This document shows, piece by piece, positions 1 through 8,620 of a DNA stretch of 64,000 nucleotides. Both the position numbers and the translations under genes were made by a program. The notes under the pieces were generated by a model, which saw nothing but the letters and a program-made list of their open reading frames with translations, ran no database searches and had not been told where the DNA came from. The stretch is from DASQPR01 sp963724705 (GTDB lineage: Bacteria; Actinomycetota; Actinomycetes; Mycobacteriales; Micromonosporaceae), in contig CAVRVS010000002.1 of NCBI GenBank assembly GCA_963724705.1, positions 682,001-746,000 of the forward strand. Reading direction: 5' to 3'. Position 1 is the stretch's first letter, and each line of letters opens with the position of its first letter.

Positions 1-675
1 CTGTCGGCGCGCGCGGCCCGGGCACGGGTCGATGAACTCCTGGCGCGCTTTGACCTCATCGATGCCGCCGGTCGTCGTGTCGGCACCTACTCGGGTGGCA
101 TGCGGCGCCGGCTCGATCTCGCCGCGAGCTTGGTGGGCACGCCCGCCGTCATCTTCCTCGACGAGCCGACCACCGGTCTCGACCTGCCGAGCCGCCAGGC
201 GATGTGGGAGGTCATCACCGGTCTCGCCGATTCCGGCGTCGCGGTCCTGCTGACGACCCAGTATCTCGACGAAGCCGACTTGCTCGCCGATCGCGTCGCG
301 GTGTTGGACGGTGGTCGGATCATCGCCGACGGCACCGCCGCGGAGTTGAAGACGCGTGTCGCCGAGCAACGGCTCGACGTGGTGATTGACGCGAGTGCCT
401 ACGACGACGTCGAGCGCTACCTCGGCCGCCGTGTGGTGCACGCCGACCCCGCAAATCGCACGCTCGGAGTCGCGACCGACGGGAGCGCCGCACACATCCG
501 ATCGATGCTCGACGAGATCGACCCGCACCGGCTATCCGTTTCCCGCTTCGCCGTCCGCACGGCCACGCTCGACGACGTATTCCTGGCGTTGACCGGGCAC
601 GGTGCCGCCCCGGCCGGCGCGGATTCCACTACGTCACCCGACACTTCGCCCGCAAAGGAGACCGCTCGTGTCTGA
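1..675 (+). CDS. ABC exporter ATP-binding subunit, DrrA-like (5' end outside window)
   Basis: The reading frame is open from base 1, so the Walker A half of the protein lies upstream of the window. What remains starts just before the ABC signature (YSGGMRRRLD), followed by Walker B (VIFLDEPTTGLD) and the switch segment TTQYLDEAD. The H-loop histidine is replaced by glutamine, as is usual in the DrrA drug-resistance ATPase family. The C-terminal third is the extra DrrA-type domain. It should energise export by the permease encoded next, whose start codon lies inside this gene (8-nt overlap). The substrate cannot be told from sequence; drugs or lipids are typical for the family. Confidence 0.93.
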   Translation: MSARAARARVDELLARFDLIDAAGRRVGTYSGGMRRRLDLAASLVGTPAVIFLDEPTTGLDLPSRQAMWEVITGLADSGVAVLLTTQYLDEADLLADRVAVLDGGRIIADGTAAELKTRVAEQRLDVVIDASAYDDVERYLGRRVVHADPANRTLGVATDGSAAHIRSMLDEIDPHRLSVSRFAVRTATLDDVFLALTGHGAAPAGADSTTSPDTSPAKETARV

Positions 676-1477
676 CATCGCCCTCCACCGGCCGGCTTCG
701 CGCTCGTCTTTGTCGCGGCCGTCGGCCGGCTTCCGCGACACGGTGACGATGATCGACCGGTGCGTGCGGTTGTCCCGTCGCAACATGGACGCGCTGATCA
801 CCGCGTTGATGCTGCCGATCATGTTGATGCTGATGTTCGTCTACCTTTTCGGTGGCGCGATCAACACCGGCACGGCTTACGTCACGTACGTCGTGCCGGG
901 TGTGATCCTGCTGTGCGCCGGTTTCGGGTCGGCGACGACCGCGGTCAGCGTCAGCCAGGACATGAAAAACGGCATTATCGACCGGTTCCGATCCATGGAC
1001 ATCGGCGCGGCCGCGCTGCTGACCGGCCATGTCGTCGCGAGCGTCGTGCGCAACCTGGCGTCGAGCGTCCTCGTGTTCGGCGTCGCGCTCGCGATCGGGT
1101 TCCGGCCGCACGCGAGCATCGCGCAATGGGCCGCCGCGATCGGTGTGTTGGTGCTGTTCATGCTTGCGGTCTCGTGGTTTGCGGCCATGGTCGGCCTGTT
1201 CGCGTCGTCGCCGGAGGCGGCCAGCGGGTTCACGTTCTTCGTGATGTTCCTGCCCTATGCGTCGAGCGCGTTCGTTCCGATCGCCACGATGCCCAGCTGG
1301 TTGCACGGATTCTCCCGCCATCAGCCGTGCACGCCGGTGATCGAGTCCATCCGTGCGCTGCTCGCCGGGAACGCGCCCGGGTCGAACGCGTCGATCGCCG
1401 CCATCTGGTGCGTGGGCATCCTCGCGGTGTCGGTCGCCGGATCAACGGTCGCGTTCCGGCGGCGTACGGCCGCCTGA
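668..1477 (+). CDS. ABC-2 type permease, DrrB-like
   Basis: A 269-residue integral membrane protein of the ABC-2 permease family, the membrane partner of the DrrA-like ATPase it overlaps. The start is GTG at 668, beginning V-S-D-I-A-L, because AAAGGAG at 654-660 sits 7 nt upstream and the overlap implies translational coupling; a longer open frame from 602 has no ribosome site. About six hydrophobic segments are visible, the first around residues 40-60. The conserved segment near the last third (FLPYASSAFVPIATMP) is typical of drug-export ABC-2 permeases. The two genes should form a homodimeric ATPase/permease exporter. Confidence 0.92.
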   Translation: MSDIALHRPASRSSLSRPSAGFRDTVTMIDRCVRLSRRNMDALITALMLPIMLMLMFVYLFGGAINTGTAYVTYVVPGVILLCAGFGSATTAVSVSQDMKNGIIDRFRSMDIGAAALLTGHVVASVVRNLASSVLVFGVALAIGFRPHASIAQWAAAIGVLVLFMLAVSWFAAMVGLFASSPEAASGFTFFVMFLPYASSAFVPIATMPSWLHGFSRHQPCTPVIESIRALLAGNAPGSNASIAAIWCVGILAVSVAGSTVAFRRRTAA

Positions 1478-1655
1478 GGTCTCGTGGGGGAGCCAGGACG
1501 GAAGATCTCGGGAAAATCGGTCGGGCTCGAACGACCACATTTGTAGTAAGTGCACCTCACGTACCGAGTGAAATGTCCACTGTGGCAAGTGGCGGACAAT
1601 AGGACAACCTGTTCGGTTCCGTCAGTCGGCCGGTTCGATGTACGGTAAACACCGT

Positions 1656-1691
1656 CCAAGCCTGGCGCTTCCCCCGTGGCGTCAGGCTTGG
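1656..1691. terminator. bidirectional hairpin terminator
   Basis: Arms CCAAGCCTGGCG (1656-1667) and CGTCAGGCTTGG (1680-1691) pair over 12 positions with one mismatch and a 12-nt loop. It lies between the end of the exporter operon and the stop codon of the opposite-strand hydrolase (1682), so it could stop transcription from both sides. There is no strong U tract, as is common in actinobacteria. The rest of 1478-1655 holds nothing recognisable. Confidence 0.6.
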
Positions 1692-2608
1692 CTATTTCTC
1701 GGCCCCGGCCCGTCCGCCTCCGGCCGCGTCCCGCCCGGCGTTGACGATCGACCGTCGCCCATCAGGTCGACGATCGCCGCGCTGATGTCCGCCGGGTACT
1801 CCTGCGGCAACGTGAAATGGGTCGCCTGCGGCAGCGTCACGACGCGTACGTCGGGCAGCCTATGCGCGAGCCGCTCCAACCGTTTCGGGTTGTTCTGCCG
1901 CGATCGGCCGGCCACGACCACCAGCGTTGGCGTCCGGAATCCGGCAATCGCCGCCGCCGGCGGCCGCTTCGGCAGGGTCAGCTTCGCGCCGCGGCGCCAC
2001 GTCACTGTGATCGACGAGGCCCACAAGTCGAGGAACTCGGCGTCGACCGGATGCCCCTGCGTCTCCCAGAGAAAGAATCGCCGCCACCGATCGGGCGCTC
2101 GGCCGACGAAGAGCGGGATCGCACGCAGCTTGTAGCCGATCGGCGTAGGCGACAGGCAGTCGGTCGGGTCGAGCAGACCGAGCCGCGTGACCCGACCGCG
2201 CGCGTGCAACGCGTACTGCATAGATATCCACGCACCAAGCGAGTGCCCGACGATCGCGGTCGAGTCGACACCGAGCAGGTCCAACGTCTCGTCGAGCCAG
2301 CGCATCAGGCCAGCTCGACCGACCAGCGGCTCCCCGTCGTCGACGCTTCGACCGGCGTCGCCGATCGCGTCGATCGCGTAGACGCGGAATGCCTGCGCGA
2401 GCGCTGCGACGACGCCATACCAGACGGTCGAGGTAGCCCGACCACCGTGCATGAGGACGATTGCGGGAGCGCCGGCCGGACCGCAGGCGTTGACGTGTGT
2501 TGTGCCGTACCGGCCGCGCAGATTCAGCGGCTCGACCTCGACCGGCCAGCGGCGGAGAAGGGCGTCGTATTTCGCGAAGTAAGCGGCGTTCGGCGTTTCA
2601 TCGACCAT
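1682..2608 (-). CDS. alpha/beta hydrolase
   Basis: A 308-residue alpha/beta-hydrolase-fold enzyme with no signal peptide. The oxyanion-hole segment LMHGG, the nucleophile elbow GHSLGAW, the acid-loop segment VVVAGRSR and the C-terminal histidine in ATHFTLPQ are all in the expected order, so the catalytic machinery appears intact. The start at 2608 (M-V-D-E-T-P) follows GGAGG closely; longer upstream frames run through the operator and are unlikely. The gene is divergent from a MarR-type regulator with a perfect palindrome between them, so it is probably controlled by that regulator. Substrate unknown; esterase, epoxide hydrolase or C-C hydrolase all remain possible. Confidence 0.88.
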   Translation of the reverse strand: MVDETPNAAYFAKYDALLRRWPVEVEPLNLRGRYGTTHVNACGPAGAPAIVLMHGGRATSTVWYGVVAALAQAFRVYAIDAIGDAGRSVDDGEPLVGRAGLMRWLDETLDLLGVDSTAIVGHSLGAWISMQYALHARGRVTRLGLLDPTDCLSPTPIGYKLRAIPLFVGRAPDRWRRFFLWETQGHPVDAEFLDLWASSITVTWRRGAKLTLPKRPPAAAIAGFRTPTLVVVAGRSRQNNPKRLERLAHRLPDVRVVTLPQATHFTLPQEYPADISAAIVDLMGDGRSSTPGGTRPEADGPGPRNSQA

Positions 2609-2647
2609 GATCCCTCCGTGCGGTCCACGATTGCTTTGACGGTAAAG

Positions 2648-2666
2648 TATCTCGATGGTCGAGATA
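2648..2666. promoter_or_regulatory. palindromic operator, MarR-type
   Basis: TATCTCGA and TCGAGATA form perfect 8-bp arms around TGG. The site sits between the hydrolase start (2608, minus) and the MarR gene (plus). Its size and place fit a MarR dimer site controlling both genes. A TTGACG at 2636-2641 lies beside it and could be part of a promoter. Confidence 0.6.
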
Positions 2667-2708
2667 TTAGTCGTCGGCGAAGCCGTATATCGGAGGGGGT
2701 CGGGCGTG

Positions 2709-3234
2709 ATGCGCGAATCAGGGGACGCCGACCATGCACGCGTGCCGCGCCCAGAACGATTCGAGCCGATATCCGATGACGACCCGGGGATGCAGATCAT
2801 TCACGCATTGCGCGTCGCTCACCGTTGAGTTCAATTTGATTGGTGCCGCATTTGCCGCGTCGCACCGCCTGCACGTAACGGATCTGCGGGCGATCATCGA
2901 GCTACTGGATGCCGAGCGTGCCGGTGATGTCGCGACGCCGGGCTGGCTCGGCGAGCGGCTCGGGCTCAACTCGGCCTCGGTCACCGCCTTGGTCGACCGT
3001 CTCGAAGCACTCGGTCACGTACGTCGACGGCGGGATCCCGACGATCGTCGGCGGGTCCGGCTTGACGTCACACCGAGCGCGAAGGAGCTCGGCTGGGCGT
3101 TCTTCGGACCGCTCATGTCCGGCATCGTCGCGGCGAGCTCGACGTTCGACGTGGCTGAGATCGCGACCATCCGGCGGTTTCTGGAGACCGTACGCGACGC
3201 GGCCGCGAACTACCGTGCGGAAACGTCGATGTGA
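2709..3234 (+). CDS. MarR family transcriptional regulator, apparently frameshifted
   Basis: Winged-helix regulator. The uninterrupted frame runs 2734-3234 and contains the whole recognition module (GWLGERLGLNSASVTALVDRLEALGHVRR, then the wing DPDDRRRVRLDV). Its first 30 residues, however, look unlike the family. In the neighbouring frame, an ATG at 2709 (with a GTG just before it, behind GGAGGGGG) encodes a family-like amino end finishing with GMQIIHALRVAHR at about 2825. The main frame picks up at VEFNLIGAAF with family-like sequence. One extra base between about 2800 and 2822 would explain this. Either the gene is broken, the assembly has an insertion, or translation starts late. Divergent from the hydrolase it probably controls. 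Confidence 0.75.
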
Positions 3235-3247
3235 TCGTGATCCGCGG

Positions 3248-4576
3248 TCACGGCAGCGGCACGTCGGCGAGCGCCTCGACCGGCGCCGGCGGTGGCCCGG
3301 ACGGCCGCGTCGCGGCCGGCGGCTCAGCCGTTGCCGCGACGACGCGCCGCGACCAGCGCACATAGGCGAGCGCGGCAGCGGCAATGGCCAATGCCCACAC
3401 CATGTAGACGCCGGTCATGAACACGAGAGCCACGGCCGAAGCCAACGCGACCACGGCGGCCCGACGCGACCACGTGCCACGGGGCAGCAGGCGCAGCGCG
3501 GCGGCCGTGCCGAGCACGTACACCAGGACGAACGAGCCGGTCGTGAGCAGCACCGACGGTCGAAGCCCGACGCCGGTCAGCGCGGTGAGGCCGAGTGCCA
3601 GGCCGGCGAGGGCGGCCGTGACCAGGAGACTCCGACGGGGGACCTCGCCGACACTGCTGCCGTGGGCGAACCATGCCGGCAATGCGCCGTCACGGCCCAG
3701 TGCGGCGCCCAGCTTTGCGGCGCCCGCGAAGTATGCGTTCATCGCGCCCATCGACATGACGACCGCCGCGACCGCGGTGATCGATTTGACCGGGCCGCCG
3801 ATGCCGATGCTCAGCAGGTCGGACAGCGGTGCCGGGCTGGAGCCGGTGGCCGGTCCGAGCACCAGGATGCTCGCAGCGGCCACGCCCAGATAAAGCACGG
3901 CGACGAAGACCAGCGCCAGAGCGGTCGCGCGAGTGATGTCCCGCTCGGGCCGCCGGAAGTCGGCCGCGAGCGACGTCATCGCCTCCCACCCGGCGAATCC
4001 CCAGACGAGGACGCCGGCGGCCGACGCGATCGCCAGATATCCGTGCGGCGCGAACGGGTGCAGGTTGGCGAGCCTCGCGTGCGGCAGCGAGGTCGCGGTC
4101 GCCGTGACGAGAAGCAGCACGAGCAGGGACGCGAGGACGACCTGAAGTCGTCCGGAGACCTGGACGCCGCCCAGGTTGGCCGCCACCACGAGCGCGATCA
4201 TCACGGCCGCCGAGATCAGCGTCGTTCGCAGCCCACCGCCGATGGCCGCCGACACGTACGCGCCGCCGAACATGGCAGCGGCTGGCGCGCCGGTCGGCAC
4301 GGCAAAGTAGAAGCACCAGCCGACGACGGCGGCCGTGCGAGCGCCGAATGCTCGTCGGACGTACGTCGACACGCCCCCGGAATCCGGGTGGCGGGCGCCG
4401 AGCGCGGCGAACGTGGCGGCCAGCGGTATCGACAGCACGATGAGGCCGGCCCAGGCGAGAAGCGACGCCGGTCCGGCGATATCGGCGCCGAGCGCCGGCA
4501 GCCCGATCACCCCCGTCCCGAGCACCGCACCCAGACAAATAGCGGTGCCCTGCACCAAGGACAGCCGCCCGCTCAT
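3248..4576 (-). CDS. APC superfamily amino acid permease
   Basis: A 442-residue polytopic membrane protein with about 12 hydrophobic spans, beginning M-S-G-R-L-S-L-V-Q-G and carrying the family opening motif CLGAVLGTGVIGLPA in the first span. This places it among amino acid/polyamine/organocation transporters, which take up amino acids by proton symport or exchange. The start at 4576 is preferred because the 31 residues upstream are hydrophilic and not family-like; no good Shine-Dalgarno is visible, so the mRNA may be leaderless. It ends 14 bp from the convergent MarR gene. Specific substrate not inferable. Confidence 0.9.
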   Translation of the reverse strand: MSGRLSLVQGTAICLGAVLGTGVIGLPALGADIAGPASLLAWAGLIVLSIPLAATFAALGARHPDSGGVSTYVRRAFGARTAAVVGWCFYFAVPTGAPAAAMFGGAYVSAAIGGGLRTTLISAAVMIALVVAANLGGVQVSGRLQVVLASLLVLLLVTATATSLPHARLANLHPFAPHGYLAIASAAGVLVWGFAGWEAMTSLAADFRRPERDITRATALALVFVAVLYLGVAAASILVLGPATGSSPAPLSDLLSIGIGGPVKSITAVAAVVMSMGAMNAYFAGAAKLGAALGRDGALPAWFAHGSSVGEVPRRSLLVTAALAGLALGLTALTGVGLRPSVLLTTGSFVLVYVLGTAAALRLLPRGTWSRRAAVVALASAVALVFMTGVYMVWALAIAAAALAYVRWSRRVVAATAEPPAATRPSGPPPAPVEALADVPLP

Positions 4577-4767
4577 GTCGATACCGTAGACGTCGGGTCC
4601 GACAAATGGCGTCCGCCGATTCCGACAAAACGGCACCCTCCGGGCCGATGAGATGCCCGTCGCACCCACCGGCCAAGATTCTTCGGCGGGTTGTCGATTC
4701 GGCCGACGCCCGCCCGTCGTACGAGTGGAAGCATCGGAAGTCGATGCCCGACGACAAGGAGCCTGCG

Positions 4768-5115
4768 ATGGCCGAGTACCTGATCCTCATCTACGAGAGC
4801 GAAGCCGACTGGGAGGCCGCCGCGTCGCCCGAGGTGTACCAGCGGGTAATGGACGCGCACAATCGTTTCCCGGAGCAGGTCGAGGCGCTCGGCGCGAAGA
4901 TCGTTTCCGGTCGCGCGCTGCAGCCGACGACGACGGCCACGAGCATTCGGGGCGGCGACGCGGTCACCGACGGACCGTTCGCCGAGACGAAGGAGGCCCT
5001 GGGTGGCTTCTACCTGATCGAAGCGAAGGATCTCGACCAGGCGCTCGCGGTCGGCAAACTGTGCCCGGCGGAGTTCGGCGGCGTCGAGGTCCGTCCGATC
5101 ATGGTGTTCGAGTGA
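4768..5115 (+). CDS. YCII/DGPF domain protein, ECF42 partner
   Basis: A 115-residue cytoplasmic alpha/beta protein of the YCII-related DGPF family. The naming motif appears as TDGPFAETKE near residue 75. AAGGAG at 4756-4761 fixes the start at 4768, beginning M-A-E-Y-L-I-L. DGPF genes typically sit directly before ECF42-type sigma factors, as here (16-nt gap). They are thought to act in the same signalling unit, though their biochemical role is not settled. A second copy of the gene pair lies at 52549-54107. Confidence 0.92.
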   Translation: MAEYLILIYESEADWEAAASPEVYQRVMDAHNRFPEQVEALGAKIVSGRALQPTTTATSIRGGDAVTDGPFAETKEALGGFYLIEAKDLDQALAVGKLCPAEFGGVEVRPIMVFE

Positions 5116-5131
5116 GTCGACCGGTGGCTGG

Positions 5132-6403
5132 ATGATCCCGCCGAGCGACGATCACGTCGCGAACGCGGTCGCCGACGCGCACCGTCGCGAGTGGGCTTTC
5201 GTGCTCGCCGCGACGGCGCGCGTTGCCTCCGATATCGATCTGGCCGAGGAGTGCGTGCAGGACGCGTACGTTTCGGCGTTGGAAGCGTGGAAACGCGTCG
5301 GCGTGCCGGACAATCCCGGCGCGTGGTTGACCACCGCGGCCCGGCGCAAAGCGATCGACGCGCTGCGCCGTGACCAGACTCTGCGGTCGAAGCTTCCGCT
5401 GCTGGTCGAGCCGGTGGAGCCCGTGATCGGCAGCCCGGACGACGCGATGATGGAGCACAACGGCATTCCGGACGACCGACTCCGGCTCGTGTTCACCTGC
5501 TGCCACCCGGCGCTCGCCCGGGAGGCGCAAGTCGCGTTGACGCTGCGTCTCGTGTGCGGCCTCACGACCACCGAGATTGCGCAAGCATTCATCGTGTCCG
5601 AGCCGACAATGGCGGCCCGGGTGACCCGGGCCAAGAAGAAAATCTCGGCCGCCCGGATCGCCTATCGCGTGCCCGATCAGCACGAACTGCCGGATCGGCT
5701 CGACGCCGTACTCACCGTCGTTCATCTGCTGTACACGACCGGCCACACCGCACCGTCGGGCGCCATCCTCGTCCGCCGCGACCTGGTCGAGCGTGCGCTG
5801 GATCTCGCGCGCATGCTGCAGGCACTGATGCCCGACGAGGGTGAGATCCGGGGTCTGCTTGCCCTCCTGTTGCTCACCAACGCACGAGCAGCCACGCGTA
5901 CGACGCCGGACGGCCGCCTGCTGTTGCTGGAGGAGCAGGATCGCTCGCTCTGGGATCGTGACGCCATCGCGGCCGGGGTCCGACTGGTCCTCGATGCATT
6001 ACATGCGGGTCGACCGGGCCGGTTCACGCTGCAAGCAGCCATCGCGGCCTTGCACGCGGAGGCGCCGAGCTATGCCGAGACGGATTGGCGCCAATTGTTG
6101 GCGCTCTACGATGCATTGTTGCGGATCTGGCCGTCACCGGTCGTCGCGCTGAATCGCGCCATCCCGGTCGCGATGGTGCACGGGCCCGAGCTCGCGCTGG
6201 CGCTGGTGGACGATCTCGCCACCGATCGCCGGCTCGATGGTTATCGGTATCTCCCGGCTACGCGAGCCGACCTGCTGCGCCGGCTCGGCCGGTGGACCGA
6301 AGCGGCCAGCGCATACGAGCAGGCGTTGTCGTGGGCGGAAAACGATGCCGAGCGCGCGTTTCTGGCTGGCCGGATCGCGGAGTGCGCGTCCGCTAGCCGT
6401 TGA
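5132..6403 (+). CDS. ECF42-type RNA polymerase sigma factor
   Basis: A 423-residue extracytoplasmic-function sigma factor. Region sigma-2 occupies about residues 10-90 (DIDLAEECVQDAYVSALEAW) and region sigma-4 about 115-175 (LRLVCGLTTTEIAQAFIVSE). A long helical C-terminal extension of about 240 residues follows, with the family motif PDEGEIRGLLALLLL. This extension, TPR-like in the group, replaces an anti-sigma factor. The DGPF gene directly upstream is the usual ECF42 partner and the two should be co-transcribed. Start at ATG 5132; the Shine-Dalgarno is weak. Target promoters cannot be read from the window. Confidence 0.92.
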   Translation: MIPPSDDHVANAVADAHRREWAFVLAATARVASDIDLAEECVQDAYVSALEAWKRVGVPDNPGAWLTTAARRKAIDALRRDQTLRSKLPLLVEPVEPVIGSPDDAMMEHNGIPDDRLRLVFTCCHPALAREAQVALTLRLVCGLTTTEIAQAFIVSEPTMAARVTRAKKKISAARIAYRVPDQHELPDRLDAVLTVVHLLYTTGHTAPSGAILVRRDLVERALDLARMLQALMPDEGEIRGLLALLLLTNARAATRTTPDGRLLLLEEQDRSLWDRDAIAAGVRLVLDALHAGRPGRFTLQAAIAALHAEAPSYAETDWRQLLALYDALLRIWPSPVVALNRAIPVAMVHGPELALALVDDLATDRRLDGYRYLPATRADLLRRLGRWTEAASAYEQALSWAENDAERAFLAGRIAECASASR

Positions 6404-6409
6404 GCGGCT

Positions 6410-8434
6410 CTATGCCGTTCGACGGCGGTGGCGCCCGAACCGTCCGTGCCGCGATCGCTGCGGACCGAATCCGTCCATGCCGCTCGGTTGCCCATCAGCG
6501 CCGAGTACGCGTCGAGCGTCCTGTCGAACGGCCTCGTCGATGCCCGGCGTCATGAGCACCAACGAGGCAACCGACATCGCGATGGACACCGGTCGACGTC
6601 GCATCGCCTTCCGTACGCCGGCGTAGCGCAGGCTCACCACGGCCGCGACGTCGTCGCGGGCGAGCGGGTCCATCCAGGCCGCGGTCATGAGGGCAAACAG
6701 CGCCGCGTCGGTGGTCCAGTCCTCCACGCCGTTAGCAATGTCGACCAGCACCCGCCGACGCGTCGACACCGGCCACGGCTCTTCGGGACGGTGATGAAGA
6801 ACTCCAAGGCACACACACGCCTGCGCGAACCGCGGCCAGTAGCAGGGGTCGGCGCGGCCGACGGCGCGCCAATTTTCGCCCGCCGCCGGTGGTACGTGCA
6901 CGAGCAGCCCGAGTAGGTCTTCGAGCGGAAGACCGGCGAACCCTGCGGCACGGCCGTAGGCGCCGACGGGATGAGCCCAGGCAACGCTGGCAACATCACG
7001 CAGGCTGGCGACCGCGGCCGCGGACGGTTGTGCGAGTGCTGGAGACGCCTTTGCGCCGTCGTAGTGCCATAGATCGACCGAGCCGCTGGCGAACCGACGC
7101 CGCGGGTCCGGCGACGGCACCTTTGTCAGGCGCACCTCGGCCGCCGGGAACGCGGCCGCGTATGCGGCGCGGGCGCTCGGTGGCTCCCATTCGACGCTGG
7201 CCCGTCGGGCGTCGTCGCCGACATGTGTTCGGTCGGTCCTACGACGGTCGGTCTCGCTCGTGACGAGGCACGACATCTCGGTCGGCGGTGGCACGAATCG
7301 CAGCCACAGGTTGCCGTCGCACGCCCGGGCCAGGCGATCGTCGGCGTACGCGTGATCGGGGTGTGCGCGCCAATGGTCAACCAAGCGGATCAGGTGGGCG
7401 ACGTCCCGGTCGGTCCGGTAGCGCAACTCGCATGCCGACGGGAGTGCTTTGTGGTGTGTCGGGTCGACCGCGACGGCGCGATCGATCCACTCGAGGGCCT
7501 CGTCCGGGCGGCCGGCTCGATCGAGGTGCTCCGCAAGGTCGACCTGGATGTCCACATTGCTCGGCTCGCGCCGTACGGCAGCCCGCCAGATCGCGAACAT
7601 GTCGTCAACGCGGCCGGCCGAGCGATAGGCGTACCCGAGCATGATGGCCGTGCGCGCGGAGGGTGACGTGCGCTCGGCGCGCTCGCACCACCGCATCGCT
7701 TCGCTCGTGGCGCCGAGGCGGCGCGCGAGACCGGACAGCGGTGCCAGCACCTCGACGCGGTGGTCATGAGCCTCGACGAGACTACGACCGAACTCGAGGT
7801 ATGGCGCGAGCACCGGCAGTAGTGCCGGGTCGACGGGTTCATCGAGGTGGAGTGCGAGCGAGAGCAGCGACTCCGCGGCCGCCGCCGGCTCGACCTGCTC
7901 CGCGATTCCGGGCAGGTCCAGCCAACCGGCGGCCGTCCAGGTCTTTGTCGGCGCCGCAGCAGCCACGATCGCGAGGAGGTCGAGCGCTTCGTTGAAATGG
8001 CCGGCGCGAGCGGCCAGATATGAGCGCGCGGCGACCACGCCGGGGGCGACGCCGTCGTTGAGCGGGAAATAGTCGCGCGCTCGCGGCGGCTCCGCATCCA
8101 GGATGCGAAGCATCTCGTACACGTCCGGGAGCGTCGGATCCTCGCCCAACGCCGCCGCCACATGCGCCGCGGCGCTGGCCGGATCGGCGGCGTCGAGGGC
8201 GAGGCGGGCAAGCGCTATTTCGCCTTCAGCCTCAAGCCGGGCGATGCCGACGCCGTCGGCGGATGCAGTCGGGCGGCTGAACGGATTCGCCGTCGTGAAC
8301 GCACTCCCGGGCAGGTCACGAGCGTGATCGTCAGAGCGTGCGGGTGCTCGCGCCGAACCCTCGCGTGGCTCCGGTCGGCGGTCGTAGTGCCCGCCGGTGT
8401 CCATGCTCGCGCCCACGTTGTTGTTGTCGGACAC
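6410..8434 (-). CDS. TPR-repeat protein of unknown function
   Basis: A 674-residue protein with no signal peptide or membrane span. The central third has tetratricopeptide-like helical repeats; the clearest is AEHLDRAGRPDEALEWIDRAVAVDP, and others occur near RYRTDRDVAHLIRLVDHW. The C-terminal half is rich in Trp and Ala with conserved-looking segments (RADPCYWPRFAQACVCLG, TTDAALFALMTAAWMDPLARDD) that I do not recognise. The start is GTG at 8434 because GGGGAGG lies 5 nt before it; a GTG 10 codons earlier has no such site. It converges on the ECF42 gene with a 6-nt gap. Probably a scaffold; no function assigned. Confidence 0.8.
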   Translation of the reverse strand: MSDNNNVGASMDTGGHYDRRPEPREGSARAPARSDDHARDLPGSAFTTANPFSRPTASADGVGIARLEAEGEIALARLALDAADPASAAAHVAAALGEDPTLPDVYEMLRILDAEPPRARDYFPLNDGVAPGVVAARSYLAARAGHFNEALDLLAIVAAAAPTKTWTAAGWLDLPGIAEQVEPAAAAESLLSLALHLDEPVDPALLPVLAPYLEFGRSLVEAHDHRVEVLAPLSGLARRLGATSEAMRWCERAERTSPSARTAIMLGYAYRSAGRVDDMFAIWRAAVRREPSNVDIQVDLAEHLDRAGRPDEALEWIDRAVAVDPTHHKALPSACELRYRTDRDVAHLIRLVDHWRAHPDHAYADDRLARACDGNLWLRFVPPPTEMSCLVTSETDRRRTDRTHVGDDARRASVEWEPPSARAAYAAAFPAAEVRLTKVPSPDPRRRFASGSVDLWHYDGAKASPALAQPSAAAVASLRDVASVAWAHPVGAYGRAAGFAGLPLEDLLGLLVHVPPAAGENWRAVGRADPCYWPRFAQACVCLGVLHHRPEEPWPVSTRRRVLVDIANGVEDWTTDAALFALMTAAWMDPLARDDVAAVVSLRYAGVRKAMRRRPVSIAMSVASLVLMTPGIDEAVRQDARRVLGADGQPSGMDGFGPQRSRHGRFGRHRRRTA

Positions 8435-8489
8435 CGCAGCCTCCCCATGCGCTGTGTCACACACCGTGCCGCCGCAGTTTAGACGCGTA

Positions 8490-8614
8490 CCGATGCGTAG
8501 CGGTAGCCGCGAGCTGCTGTTGGCAGAGCCGATGCGTAGCGTCAGCCGCGAGGCTCCGACGGTAGAGCCGATGCGTAGCGTCAGCCGCGAGGCTCCGACG
8601 GTAGAGCCGATGCG
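8490..8614. repeat. 39-bp tandem repeat array
   Basis: Three 39-bp units start at 8490, 8529 and 8568, followed by the first 8 bases of a fourth at 8607. Units two and three are identical; the first is diverged after about 25 bases. The core is CCGATGCGTAGCGTCAGCC followed by GCGAGGC. Each full unit can fold as CGTC-a-GCC, a GCGA tetraloop, GGC-tcc-GACG. The array fills the gap between the stop of the beta-helix lipoprotein and the start of the TPR gene. A related core occurs inverted at 27955-28026. Confidence 0.8.
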
Positions 8615-8620
8615 CCTTGG

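Noticed and set aside
2909..4651. 580-codon plus-strand frame opposite the APC permease
   Set aside because: Low-complexity Arg/Gly/Asp sequence typical of the complement of a GC-rich gene; the minus strand encodes a clear 12-span permease.
8490..8614. CRISPR array
   Set aside because: Units are contiguous 39-bp tandem repeats without unique spacers and no cas genes are present.
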